Shown here: positions 53,162 through 63,612 of the stretch, piece by piece
Position numbering within the stretch: the first letter of the stretch is position 1
Layout of the letters: each line of letters begins with the position of its first letter
Program-made: the position numbers and the translations under genes
The notes under the pieces: model-generated
Databases searched by the model: none
Told to the model about the DNA's origin: nothing
Seen by the model: only the letters and a program-made list of their open reading frames with translations
Origin: Letharia columbiana
Taxonomy: Eukaryota > Ascomycota > Lecanoromycetes > Lecanorales > Parmeliaceae
DNA length: 64,000 nt
Direction: 5' to 3'
Assembly: GCF_014066305.1 (NCBI RefSeq)
Contig: NW_023501073.1
Span: 124,001-188,000 of the forward strand

Positions 53162-55356
53162 CTATATCTCCAGCCGTGGTTCCTGGCCCTGGACACGTCC
53201 AATAACGATATTGGCGGCATACTTAGGGATGACCTCATCATCGTGCAGCATCTCGAACTCTATCACAATTGTCAGCTCACACATTTGCAATGGGGAGGAG
53301 ATGGGACAAACCTTCAGAAGCATCCTTACCCATATGGCTAAATAGCGCCTGTGGGCCTCCTGGATGTTCATCCAACCAGTTTGTCACATCAAGCACAATA
53401 CCCTTGACCACAATCCACAGATCGTCCTTCTTATTGTGCTTCGCCACTTCCTCCATGCTATACTCCTTCTCCGGCACCTTGAACTCAACGGGATCAGACG
53501 GCTTGCTCACTTTCCCCGGATCCTTGCTGTCTGCCTTGTCACCCTTCATTACCGGACCAGCAGAGCCCTGCGATTGCTGCTCTTGCTTCTTGCCTCCTGC
53601 AGCAGGCGAGTAGCTTGCGTCGGAAGAAGATGAAGATGCATTAGAGCCATCTGCCCACTCCACTGAGATCTTCCCTGGAGTCGAAGGGTCAATGTGCAGG
53701 GAGATCTGTCCGAGACGCTGAGAAGCGGTGGAGATGCCACCTGTGATAACTTTCTGGAAGAGGTACTGGCTGGCGCTGCTGCCGGCGACACGGCCGTAAA
53801 CGACACAGCCGAGAAGGGAAGAGCCACCAAGCCGGTTGGCGCCGTGCACACCACCTGCGAGTTCCCCGCAAGCGTAGAGGCTCTCGAACGGTTTGCCCTC
53901 GGAATTTAGAACCTCTGCTTTGTCATTGATTTCAATACCACCCATAGTAAAATGTAGGACTGGCTCCATAACGGCGACGTGGAAGGTATCCTCGATGTTG
54001 AAGGGAAGGTTGTGGAAGAACTTCTTGCCGAAAGGGTCTTTTTGTTTGCCATCGGCAATCTCGTTGTAGTTGGAGAAGGTCTTCTGGAGACTGGTTTCTG
54101 AGCATCCGATTTCTTTGGCTAATTCCTTGCCGCTCATCTTCTTCATCAGGCCACGGCCAGAATAATGGCGAGTATGAAAGTCGAGCACGTTGGAAGCTTT
54201 GGAGTTGAGAACAAGGCGGATGGGCCACTTCTTGGCTTCCTTCTGCTTCCACATTTCGCCGGATACATAGTCACGGTGACCCAGCTCATCTGAAAATCGT
54301 TGACCTTCACCGTTGAGCAATAGACCACCCTCACCACGGAGAGCTGTATAACTGTTAGCGAAAGGCTTGGTGTCATTTAGACGTAGGCAAACCCACCTTC
54401 GGCAGCCAAAAACTTCCACTTCGAGCCTGGGTCTTTGGGGTCGACCAGACCTGTTGGATGCACTTGGACCTTGTCAAGGTCGATTCCGTTGCCACCGATC
54501 TCCATCAACATCTTCAAGCCATCACCAGTAGCGTGCGTGCCGTTTGTGCTGGCCAGATCAAATGTATCGGGTCTATGTTTCTTCAACAAAGATGAGTCGC
54601 TGAAATCAGCAGCGTAGCCTCCGGTAGCCAGAACAACCACACCATCGATGGAGCTCTCCTCGCCACCGAACTCATATGTGACTCCAGTGATCTTGTTTCC
54701 TTCTTTGTTGATCTTCGAAACACGGGCTTTCTTGATGATTTGAATCCGCTCTGGGTCACTCTCAACCAATTCTTCTAGACGCTGCATTAAGGCGTAGGTT
54801 ATTGCCATGCCTGGGAATTTGGCATCGTGCCCTCTGTGTGTTCGGGGTTGGGAGTGGCCACTAGCTAGTTGTAAGCATGTTGTCTATCCCAATTAGACGA
54901 AGAACACATACCCCAACCGTGAGACGAGAGTCAAATCCAGATTGAACACATCCTGAAGCCATTCTACGGCCGAAGCGGATTGGTATGTGAGGACTTTGAT
55001 CAAGTCAGGGCGTGCCTTGTCTCTCGCCGATTTTACTGTGTCATCGTAAAATTGTTTGACGCTGTCTTGGATCTTCTCGTCGACTTGTGTTCTTGTCAAG
55101 GCAGCATTGATGCCCGAGGTTGCTTTTGTGGAGTTTCCGCCAAAGAAGTCTATGAAATCGGTCAGTTTATTGAGGCTGGCAGAGGGAATTCGGTAACCCA
55201 CTGTTCTTGTCGAGTAGCAAGACGTTGCCACCAGCGAGGTAGATGGTATGGGCAGCGCTCAGGCCAGACACTGTGTTTCGATCAGTCTCGGGCACGGCGG
55301 AGCGGGGTGAAATGCTGCTTACAGCCACCTCCAACCACGATTACTCTGGGCGCCAT
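53162..55356 (-). CDS. OSM1: OSM1-like fumarate reductase with C-terminal cytochrome b5 domain
   Basis: Six exons on the minus strand (55356-55323, 55270-55202, 55149-54912, 54860-54397, 54343-53312, 53259-53162; introns 51-53 bp) encode 644 residues. The FAD-binding N terminus reads MAPRVIVVGGGLSGLSAAH, then NNFFGGNSTKATSGINAALT, the flavoprotein fumarate-reductase fold. HPTGLVDP, EALRGEGGLLLNG and CGELAGGVHGANRLGGSSL are family hallmarks. A Ser/Lys linker leads to a cytochrome b5 domain: YSMEEVAKHN, HPGG at 595-598, and the second axial ligand His618 carried by the tiny last exon (EEFEMLHDDEV). The enzyme reduces fumarate to succinate, reoxidising reduced flavins, and supports anaerobic redox balance and oxidative protein folding. 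An in-frame upstream ATG exists at 55548. Confidence 0.92.
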
Positions 55357-55548
55357 TGTGAACAGGATGTTTAGAGGAAGCGGTAGAATATTGTTGAGCG
55401 TGAGAAGGAGACGAGAAAAAGTGGTTTCAGAAGGGAAGGGATTGGGAGTCTTTGACTGTTGACAATGGACTTTCGATTTAGTGGCGTAGTATCTCCGAGC
55501 CTCGGCTGCGCTGGTCTGCCTATGAAATCGTTGAAGGTGATTGGTCAA
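55357..55548 (-). other. In-frame 64-codon N-terminal extension of the OSM1-like gene
   Basis: The frame of exon 1 stays open upstream to an ATG at 55548. The extra 64 residues include HLQRFHRQTSAAEARRYYAT, which is basic and Arg-rich without acidic clusters apart from single Glu, followed by a hydrophobic LLLTLNNILPLPLNILF stretch just before MAPRV. This could be an alternative targeting sequence or simply 5' UTR. Confidence 0.45.
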
Positions 55549-55776
55549 CCATTACCCACAGCCTGTTGGTGCATTTGCATATGACCGGTGACTCAAGTTC
55601 ACTTTCCAAGTCCAATATCAGGTGGTCTTTGAATGAACGAAAGGATGGTACGTCCTACGCGTTTCGAGCGTCATTTCCGGAGCGCGGTGGGGTTGCAACT
55701 GGGTTACTTGTAGATCTGCTGGATAGTACTAGTACTAGACGTCTATTATACATCCAGAACAGTGGTTATCAGAATC
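55549..55776. promoter_or_regulatory. Upstream region of the OSM1-like gene
   Basis: 228 bp with no supportable gene. Contains ACTAGTACTAGAC (55728 region), a short direct repeat. No clear core promoter element. Confidence 0.35.
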
Positions 55777-56514
55777 CTACACACAGAGTAGCTCTCCATG
55801 TGCTCCCAACTTCTCGTGTACCATGTGCTCTCCAAAAGGATTCTGCTTCTCCCGAGACTCCAACTCTAAGGTAGCATTGCCAAGGATATTGACCTGAACA
55901 GGCAGTCGAACTTCTTTTCCATTGAGTTTCCATTGCACATAATCAAAATTGAGTACGATGTCCGCCATGGCTTCTGTCTTACCCAATCCACTGAAGTCAG
56001 TGAAGGTTGCTGCAGTCATATTGGGGCATCTCGGAAACCCGCCATCCCTCTCCATATGTGCCCAAGTCAAGACTGATGCCACAACGACTTTGTCGGCACC
56101 CACTCTACCATGCAAACTTATGCCCACGACTATCAAGCCATAAAGCGCGACGAAGGAGCTACCATTCATCTACCATCCCACCAATTTCGAGAAAAAGATA
56201 ACATGACCCGTGCTTAGGATTCCCCCAGGCGTTTCCTTACCCATTTTTGTCAAAGATTCATCATACTGCATAAAAGGTTCCTTGATGCTGTCTTGTACTC
56301 TGATTCCTACTACGTCGACGAAGAGCTTTAGCTGCCAGGCCGTCCGGAACCAATAGGAAGTTTGCAAACAAATGGTTTCATCTCTAGTCCAGAAGTGATG
56401 GTTAGTCTCCACAGCTTTGGACAACTCTAGACGTCCTATCCTTCGCCGAAGCACTCGAAAAGATCTTCGCGCCCAGTCGAGCGGTTGCAAATCCTGCTGA
56501 TCACGTTTAGTCAA
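55777..56514 (-). pseudogene. Doubtful gene split by an in-frame TAG
   Basis: On the minus strand an ATG at 56514 opens 114 codons ending SKLVGW-TAG (56172-56170). The same frame resumes immediately with an ATG at 56169 for 130 more codons to 55777. The first part contains SYWFRTAWQLKLFVDVVGIR; the second begins with a hydrophobic signal-anchor-like SSFVALYGLIVVGISLHG and later TFTDFSGLGKTEAMADIVLN. One stop in 246 codons suggests either a nonsense-mutated gene or two chance frames. A 78-bp intron removing the stop would need a poor GTCATG donor. No family was recognised. Confidence 0.3.
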
Positions 56515-58476
56515 TTCGAATGATATCCAACGAGTGCATCTGCGCTGGGAAGCGACATTTTATACCCTCGTTATACCTTCAACTTCTAAGCTTGTCAATG
56601 GCGAATCGTAAGCCTTGCAGCTTAGCGCATATGTTCGTTAGTCAAAGGGTAGTCAGAGCGTAGTCACGAGAGCTTGAATAGGGAACGTCATACGAGTGAA
56701 ATGAGAGGAACCGGAAATCTCCACCAGCGACTACGAGTGCTTGAGGCTGCGGTACCAATGGCTCGAAAGTGGCCTGGCAGGCTGACCTGGATGCTTTGGG
56801 GGTGACGTGGCCAAATGTAATACCAGGATTATGCGGCAACACTTCAGGTATGAAAATAATGAAACCTTCCAGCAAGCTGATTGGAGGACACATGGATCCT
56901 ACCCTATCACACCACTTTCACTTTATCTTTTGATCCTTCGCGGTGATGCAATAGCTGTATTTCAGCCTCACAGCGTGTACAAGATGGCAGCATGGCCCAA
57001 TGCGAGGTAGGCGTGGTGCTCTGGAGAGAAGAGACTCCAGATTTAGCTTGCGACCATGGATCCGATGACAATCCTCGCGGGCGGACGTCACCAAGAGAAG
57101 TCTGGAGCTTCATCAGAATCGGATGTCCTTAATGCGACGCAGAATATACCAGGAAAACCGCCCAAGACGGTCACCTTGCTCATGACAATGGTATGCCAAA
57201 AGAGAGCACGCACCGCGCTCCCACAGTGGCCCATTCTACCTCGTCTCAAGTGACAGAAGAAACGGAAACCGTGCCACGATCTTAGCGGCGGATTTTACTG
57301 CTCAAGTACCACACACTTGACGTTATATTGCAAATGAAACCCCATGTCATAAACAGGTGCCTGGATCTCATCCACACCGAGCCACCGACGGGACCAATGG
57401 CCAAAAAATAGGCGCACGTCCATCGACATAGTCGCAGACAAGGGTAAAAAGCACGCAGAAATGATTCGGAACTTCAATACCGACGTTCTACACGCCGTTC
57501 TAGACGTATGATCCGATGCGGCAGAATGCACGAACGCTATTCCGAATCACACACGGGGTGAGCCAGCCTTGACCGTGGATGAGCGGCAAATCGTAACCCA
57601 ACCACCACTCTACGACCGCATTCGCGCGAGAAAATTTGTTATAGTGATGCTTCAAGAAATGATACGAGCTTTCGTTAATAGGCTCGCTTTTCCCCGACTC
57701 TGGGAGCGCTGCCGAATATCTACCTTGGGGGAAGCAGCCTTTGTTTTAGCAATGCTCATACGTCGGCTTCACTTCAAGAAGAATGTAGGTTGGGGGGGGG
57801 TTAAGCTTTCTGCCTCCTATGTAGCCACTCTGTGTACTTTCTCTCGACTAGAAATCCGTGGTAGATTTAGGCTGTCTCCAAACTCCGAAACATGCGCTGA
57901 GATTGCCACGGTGAGTCTGTCAATCGCCACTCACTGTTCTCCATAAAGAACTCCATTGCATGTTTTACGCCACAGTGACTAGGAATTGGCCTACGCAGCT
58001 AATCCTGCCTGGTTCCGCTCGGCAAACTCAAACAGCGGTGGTCGATGGCTCTGTATGCCTTTCCCAGGCTTCTGGTGTGCAAGAAAGGATTAATTTGATG
58101 GAGACCGCCAACACGTTTCACCGCTACTGAAACGAGAACCCGACTTTCATGTCTGCCCACCCACCAAAGGATCTGTCCTCGAAGATCTAACCGACATATA
58201 TTGGCATTCCTTCCTGGACGCGGAAGCGCCAGAATGACTCGACAGGCACTAGACTGGTTCAATCATCGTCCCACAGCAGACCCTGGCGCTGGCCGTGACT
58301 AGGAATCAACCGCAAGCCGCATAGGACATTTCACACGGTTCGGAACTGGAACTCAGAGCCAGCACCCAGCAGCCATCGAGATCCCGTTGTAGAACCCGTC
58401 TCAATCGTGTGAACCCTGCCCACAGCGTAGGAGCGGAACATCAGCTATCATTGACTGCGGTCCCGAGTGTCTCTGA
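56515..58476. other. Long gene-poor stretch
   Basis: About 2 kb with frames of up to 125 codons (57569-57946 plus) that overlap others on both strands, have no motif and no intron pattern. Composition is normal and not RIP-altered. G-run GGGGGGGGTT at about 57791. No transposon ends were recognised. I see nothing supportable as a gene. Confidence 0.4.
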
Positions 58477-59168
58477 CTCCTGGGCTGCGCTAGAGGAAAC
58501 AGGCCTCCTCCGACTCTTTCACAGCTAGATGTATATTCTATAGCATCCGACAAGGAGCTCTTCCAGGAACTCAGGAATTCTTACCTGAGCTTGACAAGCG
58601 AATGGGTGGGAGTTCTTCCCTTCAAAAGAGTCCGAAGCATCAGTCTTGTACAGGTAAGAAACCCCTTACGTGCGAGATCATGGTTACCGAGACTATCACT
58701 CATACGAAGGACCATTTTTAGCTCCACATAAAGGATCTCGTAGACATTCGTAAGGTCCCCGATATGCCGCCGCTAATCAAGAGGGACGAATAAATTTACC
58801 AACGTTGCGATCTCATTCCTCCCGTAGGCGATAATTCAATGGCTCACATCAAAACCTGCGTGGCTATGATCAAGCCTGCGCAGGATTTCCTCGATGACAC
58901 ACGCCGCGCCCCTGACGTTAGTCTCAAGCCTCACTCCACTAGTGGACGAGGAAGTGGACTTCACAGATTTGAGGGAGTCTCGGACTGGCGGGACCTCGAG
59001 CCCTCTTGGTGTACTTTCTCCTTTTCTCGTAAAAGAACTGGGATTGTGCGGACACGTCTGCAGAAAAGGTCTGTTTCGAGGTCACTGGCATTGCTGGGAA
59101 ATGCTGCCGACAAAGGTTGTCACCTTCTCATTCCAGGTAGCCAAGAATCGACGCGCTTGGTAGGATAG
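58477..59168 (+). pseudogene. Decayed member of an ascomycete family of unknown function
   Basis: Exon 1 (open from 58477, no ATG) contains DVYSIASDKELFQELRNSYL and VLPFKRVRSISLVQ. A good intron (58654-58721, GTAAGA...TTTAG) leads to LHIKDLVDIRKVPDMPPLIK, then DE and TAA at 58791. Directly after the stop, in the same frame, comes IYQRCDLIPPVGDNSMAH, then TCVAMIKPAQDFLDD. The pattern F..LR..Y, I..V..LH..DLVDI, PPxxxxDE(Y)xY, IPPxGxNxMxH is a layout I know from a large set of short ascomycete proteins without assigned function. The stop replaces the expected Tyr (TAC/TAT to TAA). The missing start and an earlier in-frame TGA at 58474 add to the case for decay. Confidence 0.5.
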
Positions 59169-59182
59169 TACGCAACAATTGA

Positions 59183-61599
59183 TCAAAGGCCACCCATATC
59201 CCAGAATTCCAAAGAGGGTTCCAGTTCCCCAGCGATCTCGTCCCAGGTCTGCCAGTCCATATCTAGGCTCGGAATGTCGCCGAAGGCGTTGTTATTGGAG
59301 TTATCTGCCGTAAACAAAAAAGGTTCCTGAGGTGTCCAAGTTGAGACGTTCTCGCTGTTGTCAACTTGTCTGAAAGGGGCGGACAAAGTCAAGGCTGTCG
59401 CGGATGTCAGATCAGCGTGTGCATTCGTTGATGACAGGGAAGTTTGGCGATGAAGCTCATCGGCTCGGTTTCTTTGCACTGCAGAGGCCAGCACCAACAG
59501 TTGCTGGTACCGAGGATCTCTCCGAGCCGCCTCAGGGAGACCATCGAAAGATCTTTTGGCTGACGACCATGCCCGCTCATAGATTGGTTCCCAACGGCGC
59601 GCGCATACCTCGCCGAACACGACGCGAAGAGCATTCCACGGTGGCTGCCGGCCTTGTATTTGCCAGCTCCAGCCGCTCCAGCTGGGTTCGTTCTGTAGGG
59701 CGTAGGTGTATTCGATGATTGACAGCGACGACATGAATACTTTATTGCTTTGTGAGGTGTCAGCAGGCTGTGGTTCTGTTGCTCTGGCAACGTGATGCTT
59801 GGTATGTAGGATGAGGTCGACTTTGGTGAGAAACAGCCGTGCACTTGTTGCCACGAAGGAGTGGAGTGGCTGTTTGGGGTTGAGGTGCTTAAGATAGGTG
59901 TCTTCGATCGTTGCTTGGGACTGCTGGAATAACTCGAGTCTCTGATCCATGTTAGGAGGCAAGGCGTAGCTGGCGCCCGTCAGGAATTGAAGTCGGCGGG
60001 ATAGCTTCCAAATTTCGCAATGAATGAGAAAGACGGTCATGTCAGTCCATCTCTCCGCAACGACAGGCGGTTTTGACATCCCGGGGTCAAGGAATCCATC
60101 ATCCGTATTTGCTGGTATCTCGGTGTCAAACATCCCCTCTGATAGCTTGTATTTTGAAACCTGCAGATCTTCAGATCGCGAATCGATGAAGCATATCTGC
60201 CACCATAGTCTACGTCGCATCTCTATCTCGAAGGGGGTGATATTGGCGAAATGTGAGCCATCGCGGTGGAGTTTCATGGAGACTGATACCCTAACCAAGG
60301 CACCGGCCAAAAACCATGCAGACCTCGTTTCGCCGGTGTGTTGAAGAACGCCTAGATATATGGTGAGTGCCTGAAGTACGATTATGTCAGGATTATCCAG
60401 AAAATCGGCTTGCTCAAGTGCCTGTTCAGTGCCAAGTCGATAGCGAGCAACGATTTGGTCTTTGTCAGCGTTGAAGTTCATACGGACCTTTATCCCAAAG
60501 GATCAGCCAGACAATCATGTCCAATCTTGGGTTAGGACCGCTTACCTCATCGTCCTCGAGCGACATGATTGCGGCCAAAGAAATGACTAGCACGAGAGCC
60601 TGCATGCTGGGGCCGAGAGAGTGATAGCTGCCTCTTAGTTCGCGGTTGACCTTCGTCATGGTTGGCACATGTAAGACTTTCATGAACGGATCGACGTTGT
60701 CCATGTAGATCTGCCAAAGAAACAGCATTTGTGATGGAAGGGGATATAGATCCTCCCGCTGATGCCCAGCAGATGTATGTCTAAGAAGGAAATTGTAGAA
60801 GCCGTTGTGACGTCGGTTACCAGACATTGAAACCGATGATGAGCTGCTGTCCCCATCAAAGTGGGTAGCTGTGGGCCCATGGACGGCTTCGAAGATGTGC
60901 TCCACCTTGTATACATTTCAGCGAGGAATGTGCATTAGAGTGCCAGTCACAAATGCCTAACTCGACTCCCGTCGGTAGAGGAAAGCAAAAGGGAGCAGAG
61001 CTGGAACATACCTCTTTACAAAATACCGTCCAGAAGCGATCTGCCACGACTAAATCGCCGTCATGAGCCACCACTAATTCCCCTAACTCGTCAGAAACTG
61101 GCCCCGAATCCGGCGTGCCCTTTGCCATGCCAGAATCAGTTTGCATTCCATCGCGCGTGGTGGGTGGGTTTCCACTAGCTGATTGGCTATTAAGAGCGAG
61201 TGGATGGTCTAGCCCGGCTGTCTCGCTTAATGTTACACTTGTCGTGCTTGTTGACTTCTCCACCGGGTGGTTTTCCTGATTTACTGCTGTCGCATGCTCA
61301 ACCTGTGAGCCAAGGTCACCAACCATGGCTTCCAAGCGTCTGAGGCGGCCCAAGAGCTCGGTCTGCTTCTGTGCTGGGGGGTTGGGATAGTTTGCATCGC
61401 GACCGCGGCGGGGAATACGACCAGAGACGGGAAAGACACACTCGGACTTGTTCCTGGTACAAGGAGCACAAGGATGGCGTCTATCGCAGCGCACTTTGCG
61501 CCGGCGACAATTGACGCAGCTCCACACCTTCAAGCCTTCTGCCCGGTTGGTGTCATTGGCACCTGCACCGTTAGGTTCTGGAGGCTGCAATGACATCAC
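59183..61599 (-). CDS. Zn2Cys6 fungal transcription factor
   Basis: Three exons on the minus strand (61599-61012, 60905-60546, 60487-59183; introns 106 and 58 bp) give 750 residues. The binuclear zinc cluster uses Cys28, 31, 38, 44, 47 and 54 (CVNCRRRKVRC, then CAPCTRNKSEC). A basic stretch and a short coiled coil (LLGRLRRLEAMVGDL) follow, as for dimerisation. Exons 2-3 hold a fungal-specific regulatory domain: FLWQIYMDNVDPFMKVLHVP, ITPFEIEMRRRLWWQICFID with the typical RRRLWW motif, and SARLFLTKVDLILH. The C terminus is Asp/Asn/Glu-rich (MDWQTWDEIAGELEPSLEFW), a possible activation region. Such proteins bind CGG half-sites. The target pathway is unknown. It is divergently arranged with the FAD oxidoreductase at 62075. 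Confidence 0.9.
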
Positions 61600-62074
61600 T
61601 GCGGTAGATGACTTGGCCGCAGGTTCGGCCGTGTGTCTTTTTGGCGTAGTTTTTCAATATGAACAGAGGGGAGAAGTGGTATGTTGATACTAATTTTCTG
61701 CATTGGCGAAATCTCGCTCTCGGACTCGGGGCTTCGGTATTGGGTTCGCTCTAGTCGCCTTTTTAGCCCCTTTCTCTTTAATCGCACCTTTGATTGGTCA
61801 ATCGGCCGAATTACTCTGCAGCAAAACTAGATGGCGACAAGGTGAAGAGGAATCTATAAGAGGAGCCTAGCATGGCCCTTTTTAGGAAGAACCGGTCATC
61901 TAATATCGATTCGACCTCTGAAATGTTGTCTGGAGTTCCTCTGGATTTGTTATTGGTAAGTCAAGACAATTCCGGTCGACTTGATATAAAGGCCAGAGCT
62001 TACATGGCAACTCAGTCTTAATATTTCGCTTCTCTATCAGACTCCTGAAGAAGAAATTCGTCATACCAGTCTCA
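61600..62074. promoter_or_regulatory. Shared divergent promoter with CGG/CCG sites
   Basis: 475 bp between the transcription factor and the oxidoreductase starts. It contains an inverted CCAAT box (ATTGG at 61793), palindromic CGGCCG at 61626 and 61803, and further CCGG elements near 61890 and 61970. CGG-type half-sites are what Zn2Cys6 proteins bind, so autoregulation or control of the neighbour is conceivable but unproven. Confidence 0.4.
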
Positions 62075-63247
62075 ATGGTAAAAACAGTTGTCATCCTTGG
62101 TGCTGGCTGGGCCGGGCTGCCACTCGCCCACAAACTGCTCAAGTACACCCTTCCCAAAGCCAAAGACGGCCTGAAAGTGGTCCTCGTCTCGCCCAATTCG
62201 CACTTCTACTGGAACCTTGCCGCCGTCCGCGGCGTCATCCCTGGCGCCATTCCCGACGAGCAGCTGTTCCTCCCCATCGAGCCAGGCTTTGCCCAACACT
62301 CGGCCGAGAACTTCGAGTTCGTCCTGGGCAAAGCCGAACGCCTTGATCCGGAGAGGAACACGGTTGAAGTGGCCGGAAAAGACAGAACCCAACATTCTCT
62401 CTCCTACGACCAACTTATCATCGCTACCGGCTCCCAGATCCGCAGCAACCTGCCGTTCAAATCCGTTGGCACACACGAAGAGACTCTCGCAGCTCTGCAC
62501 TCGCTTCAGAGGCAGATTGACTTCGCAAAATCCATCGTGCTTGCCGGCGCCGGACCGACTGGCGTAGAAACAGCCGGCGAGCTGGCCGCCGCTTACGGCG
62601 AGGAGAAGGACATCACGCTCATCATGAGTGGGGAGCACGCTCTGCAGGCGACCCGTATTCTGCCGAGCGTCAGCCAAATTGTAGAGAGAGACCTGCAGAA
62701 GCTGGGTGTGAAGTTGGTGCGCAAAACACAGGTGGAGGGTGTGCGGACAAACGCGAAGGGAGAAGAGGATGCGGCCGTGCAGACAACCCTCACACTTTCG
62801 AATGGCACTACCCTCGTCGCCGACTTGTACCTCCCACTATTTGGCGTACAGGTGAACACAGGTTTCGTTCCCGAGAGCCTACTTGACTCGGCAGGGAATC
62901 TTGTTCTGGACAAGACGATGCGTGTAGTGGGGACGAAGAACGTATGGGGAATCGGGGACGTGGGAAACCTTGAGGTGAAACAACTTACCGTGACGGATGC
63001 GCAGATCATCTACCTGTCGGCCGCTCTGGATTCTGTTTTGACTGGGGAGGGTGGACAGGTCAAGGAGTATAAGCCGTCGGGAAAGACGATGATATTCATC
63101 ACTATGGGCAAGAAGTACGCCATAGGGCAGATGGGTGGATGGAAACTCTGGGGCTGGGTGGTATCCTATGTTAAAGGCAGGACGCTCTTTGTTGACACCG
63201 CCCAGGGGTATGTGGGTGGGAAACAGTTGAGGCATGCGTCGATGTAG
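62075..63247 (+). CDS. AIF/FSP1-like FAD-dependent NAD(P)H oxidoreductase
   Basis: Single exon, 390 residues, start at the first in-frame ATG. MVKTVVILGAGWAGLPLAHK is the FAD-binding GxGxxG. NSHFYWNLAAVRGVIPG and YDQLIIATGSQIRSNLPF follow. The second dinucleotide site reads SIVLAGAGPTGVETAGELA (about 149-167). VWGIGDVG near residue 291 closes the FAD site. The C terminus is AIF-M2-like, with no thioredoxin-type CxxC. Fungal proteins of this group are single-domain NAD(P)H oxidoreductases related to human AIFM2/FSP1 and yeast Ndi-like enzymes, acting on quinones. Localisation is uncertain; there is no signal peptide or presequence. No introns are needed. Confidence 0.85.
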   Translation: MVKTVVILGAGWAGLPLAHKLLKYTLPKAKDGLKVVLVSPNSHFYWNLAAVRGVIPGAIPDEQLFLPIEPGFAQHSAENFEFVLGKAERLDPERNTVEVAGKDRTQHSLSYDQLIIATGSQIRSNLPFKSVGTHEETLAALHSLQRQIDFAKSIVLAGAGPTGVETAGELAAAYGEEKDITLIMSGEHALQATRILPSVSQIVERDLQKLGVKLVRKTQVEGVRTNAKGEEDAAVQTTLTLSNGTTLVADLYLPLFGVQVNTGFVPESLLDSAGNLVLDKTMRVVGTKNVWGIGDVGNLEVKQLTVTDAQIIYLSAALDSVLTGEGGQVKEYKPSGKTMIFITMGKKYAIGQMGGWKLWGWVVSYVKGRTLFVDTAQGYVGGKQLRHASM

Positions 63248-63612
63248 CACAGTAAGCGTGTTGCACATCATGGGGGAGTGTCCGGATGTTCCAATTGATG
63301 TCGCCAACGGGCTTCCCAGGCCTGAGCCCCGTAGAACCACCCGTTGCACACATTGTTGAGATCGCCTAAATGATTCACAAGCTTAGAAAGGGAAATGGAG
63401 ATATGATCATATGATACAAAACGTTCTACGGAGGTCTGCACCTGATAGCAGCCCTAACCCTACCTTAGCTACCTCACTCGCTAAAGCGGCCACGGCCGGA
63501 CGTGTTTCCGAGTGAGTGGGGGCCATGTTTCTGTGCTGGTGTCGCCAAGCCGAGCGGGTGAGCAGTACACACTTCTCTCGTGGCATGATGTTGTTCTGGG
63601 CATGCATCAAAC
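63248..63612. other. Intergenic region
   Basis: 3' UTR of the oxidoreductase and promoter of the last gene. No supportable extra gene. Confidence 0.4.

Noticed and set aside
57569..57946. 125-codon plus frame
   Set aside because: No motif, overlaps non-conserved DNA, composition not clearly coding.
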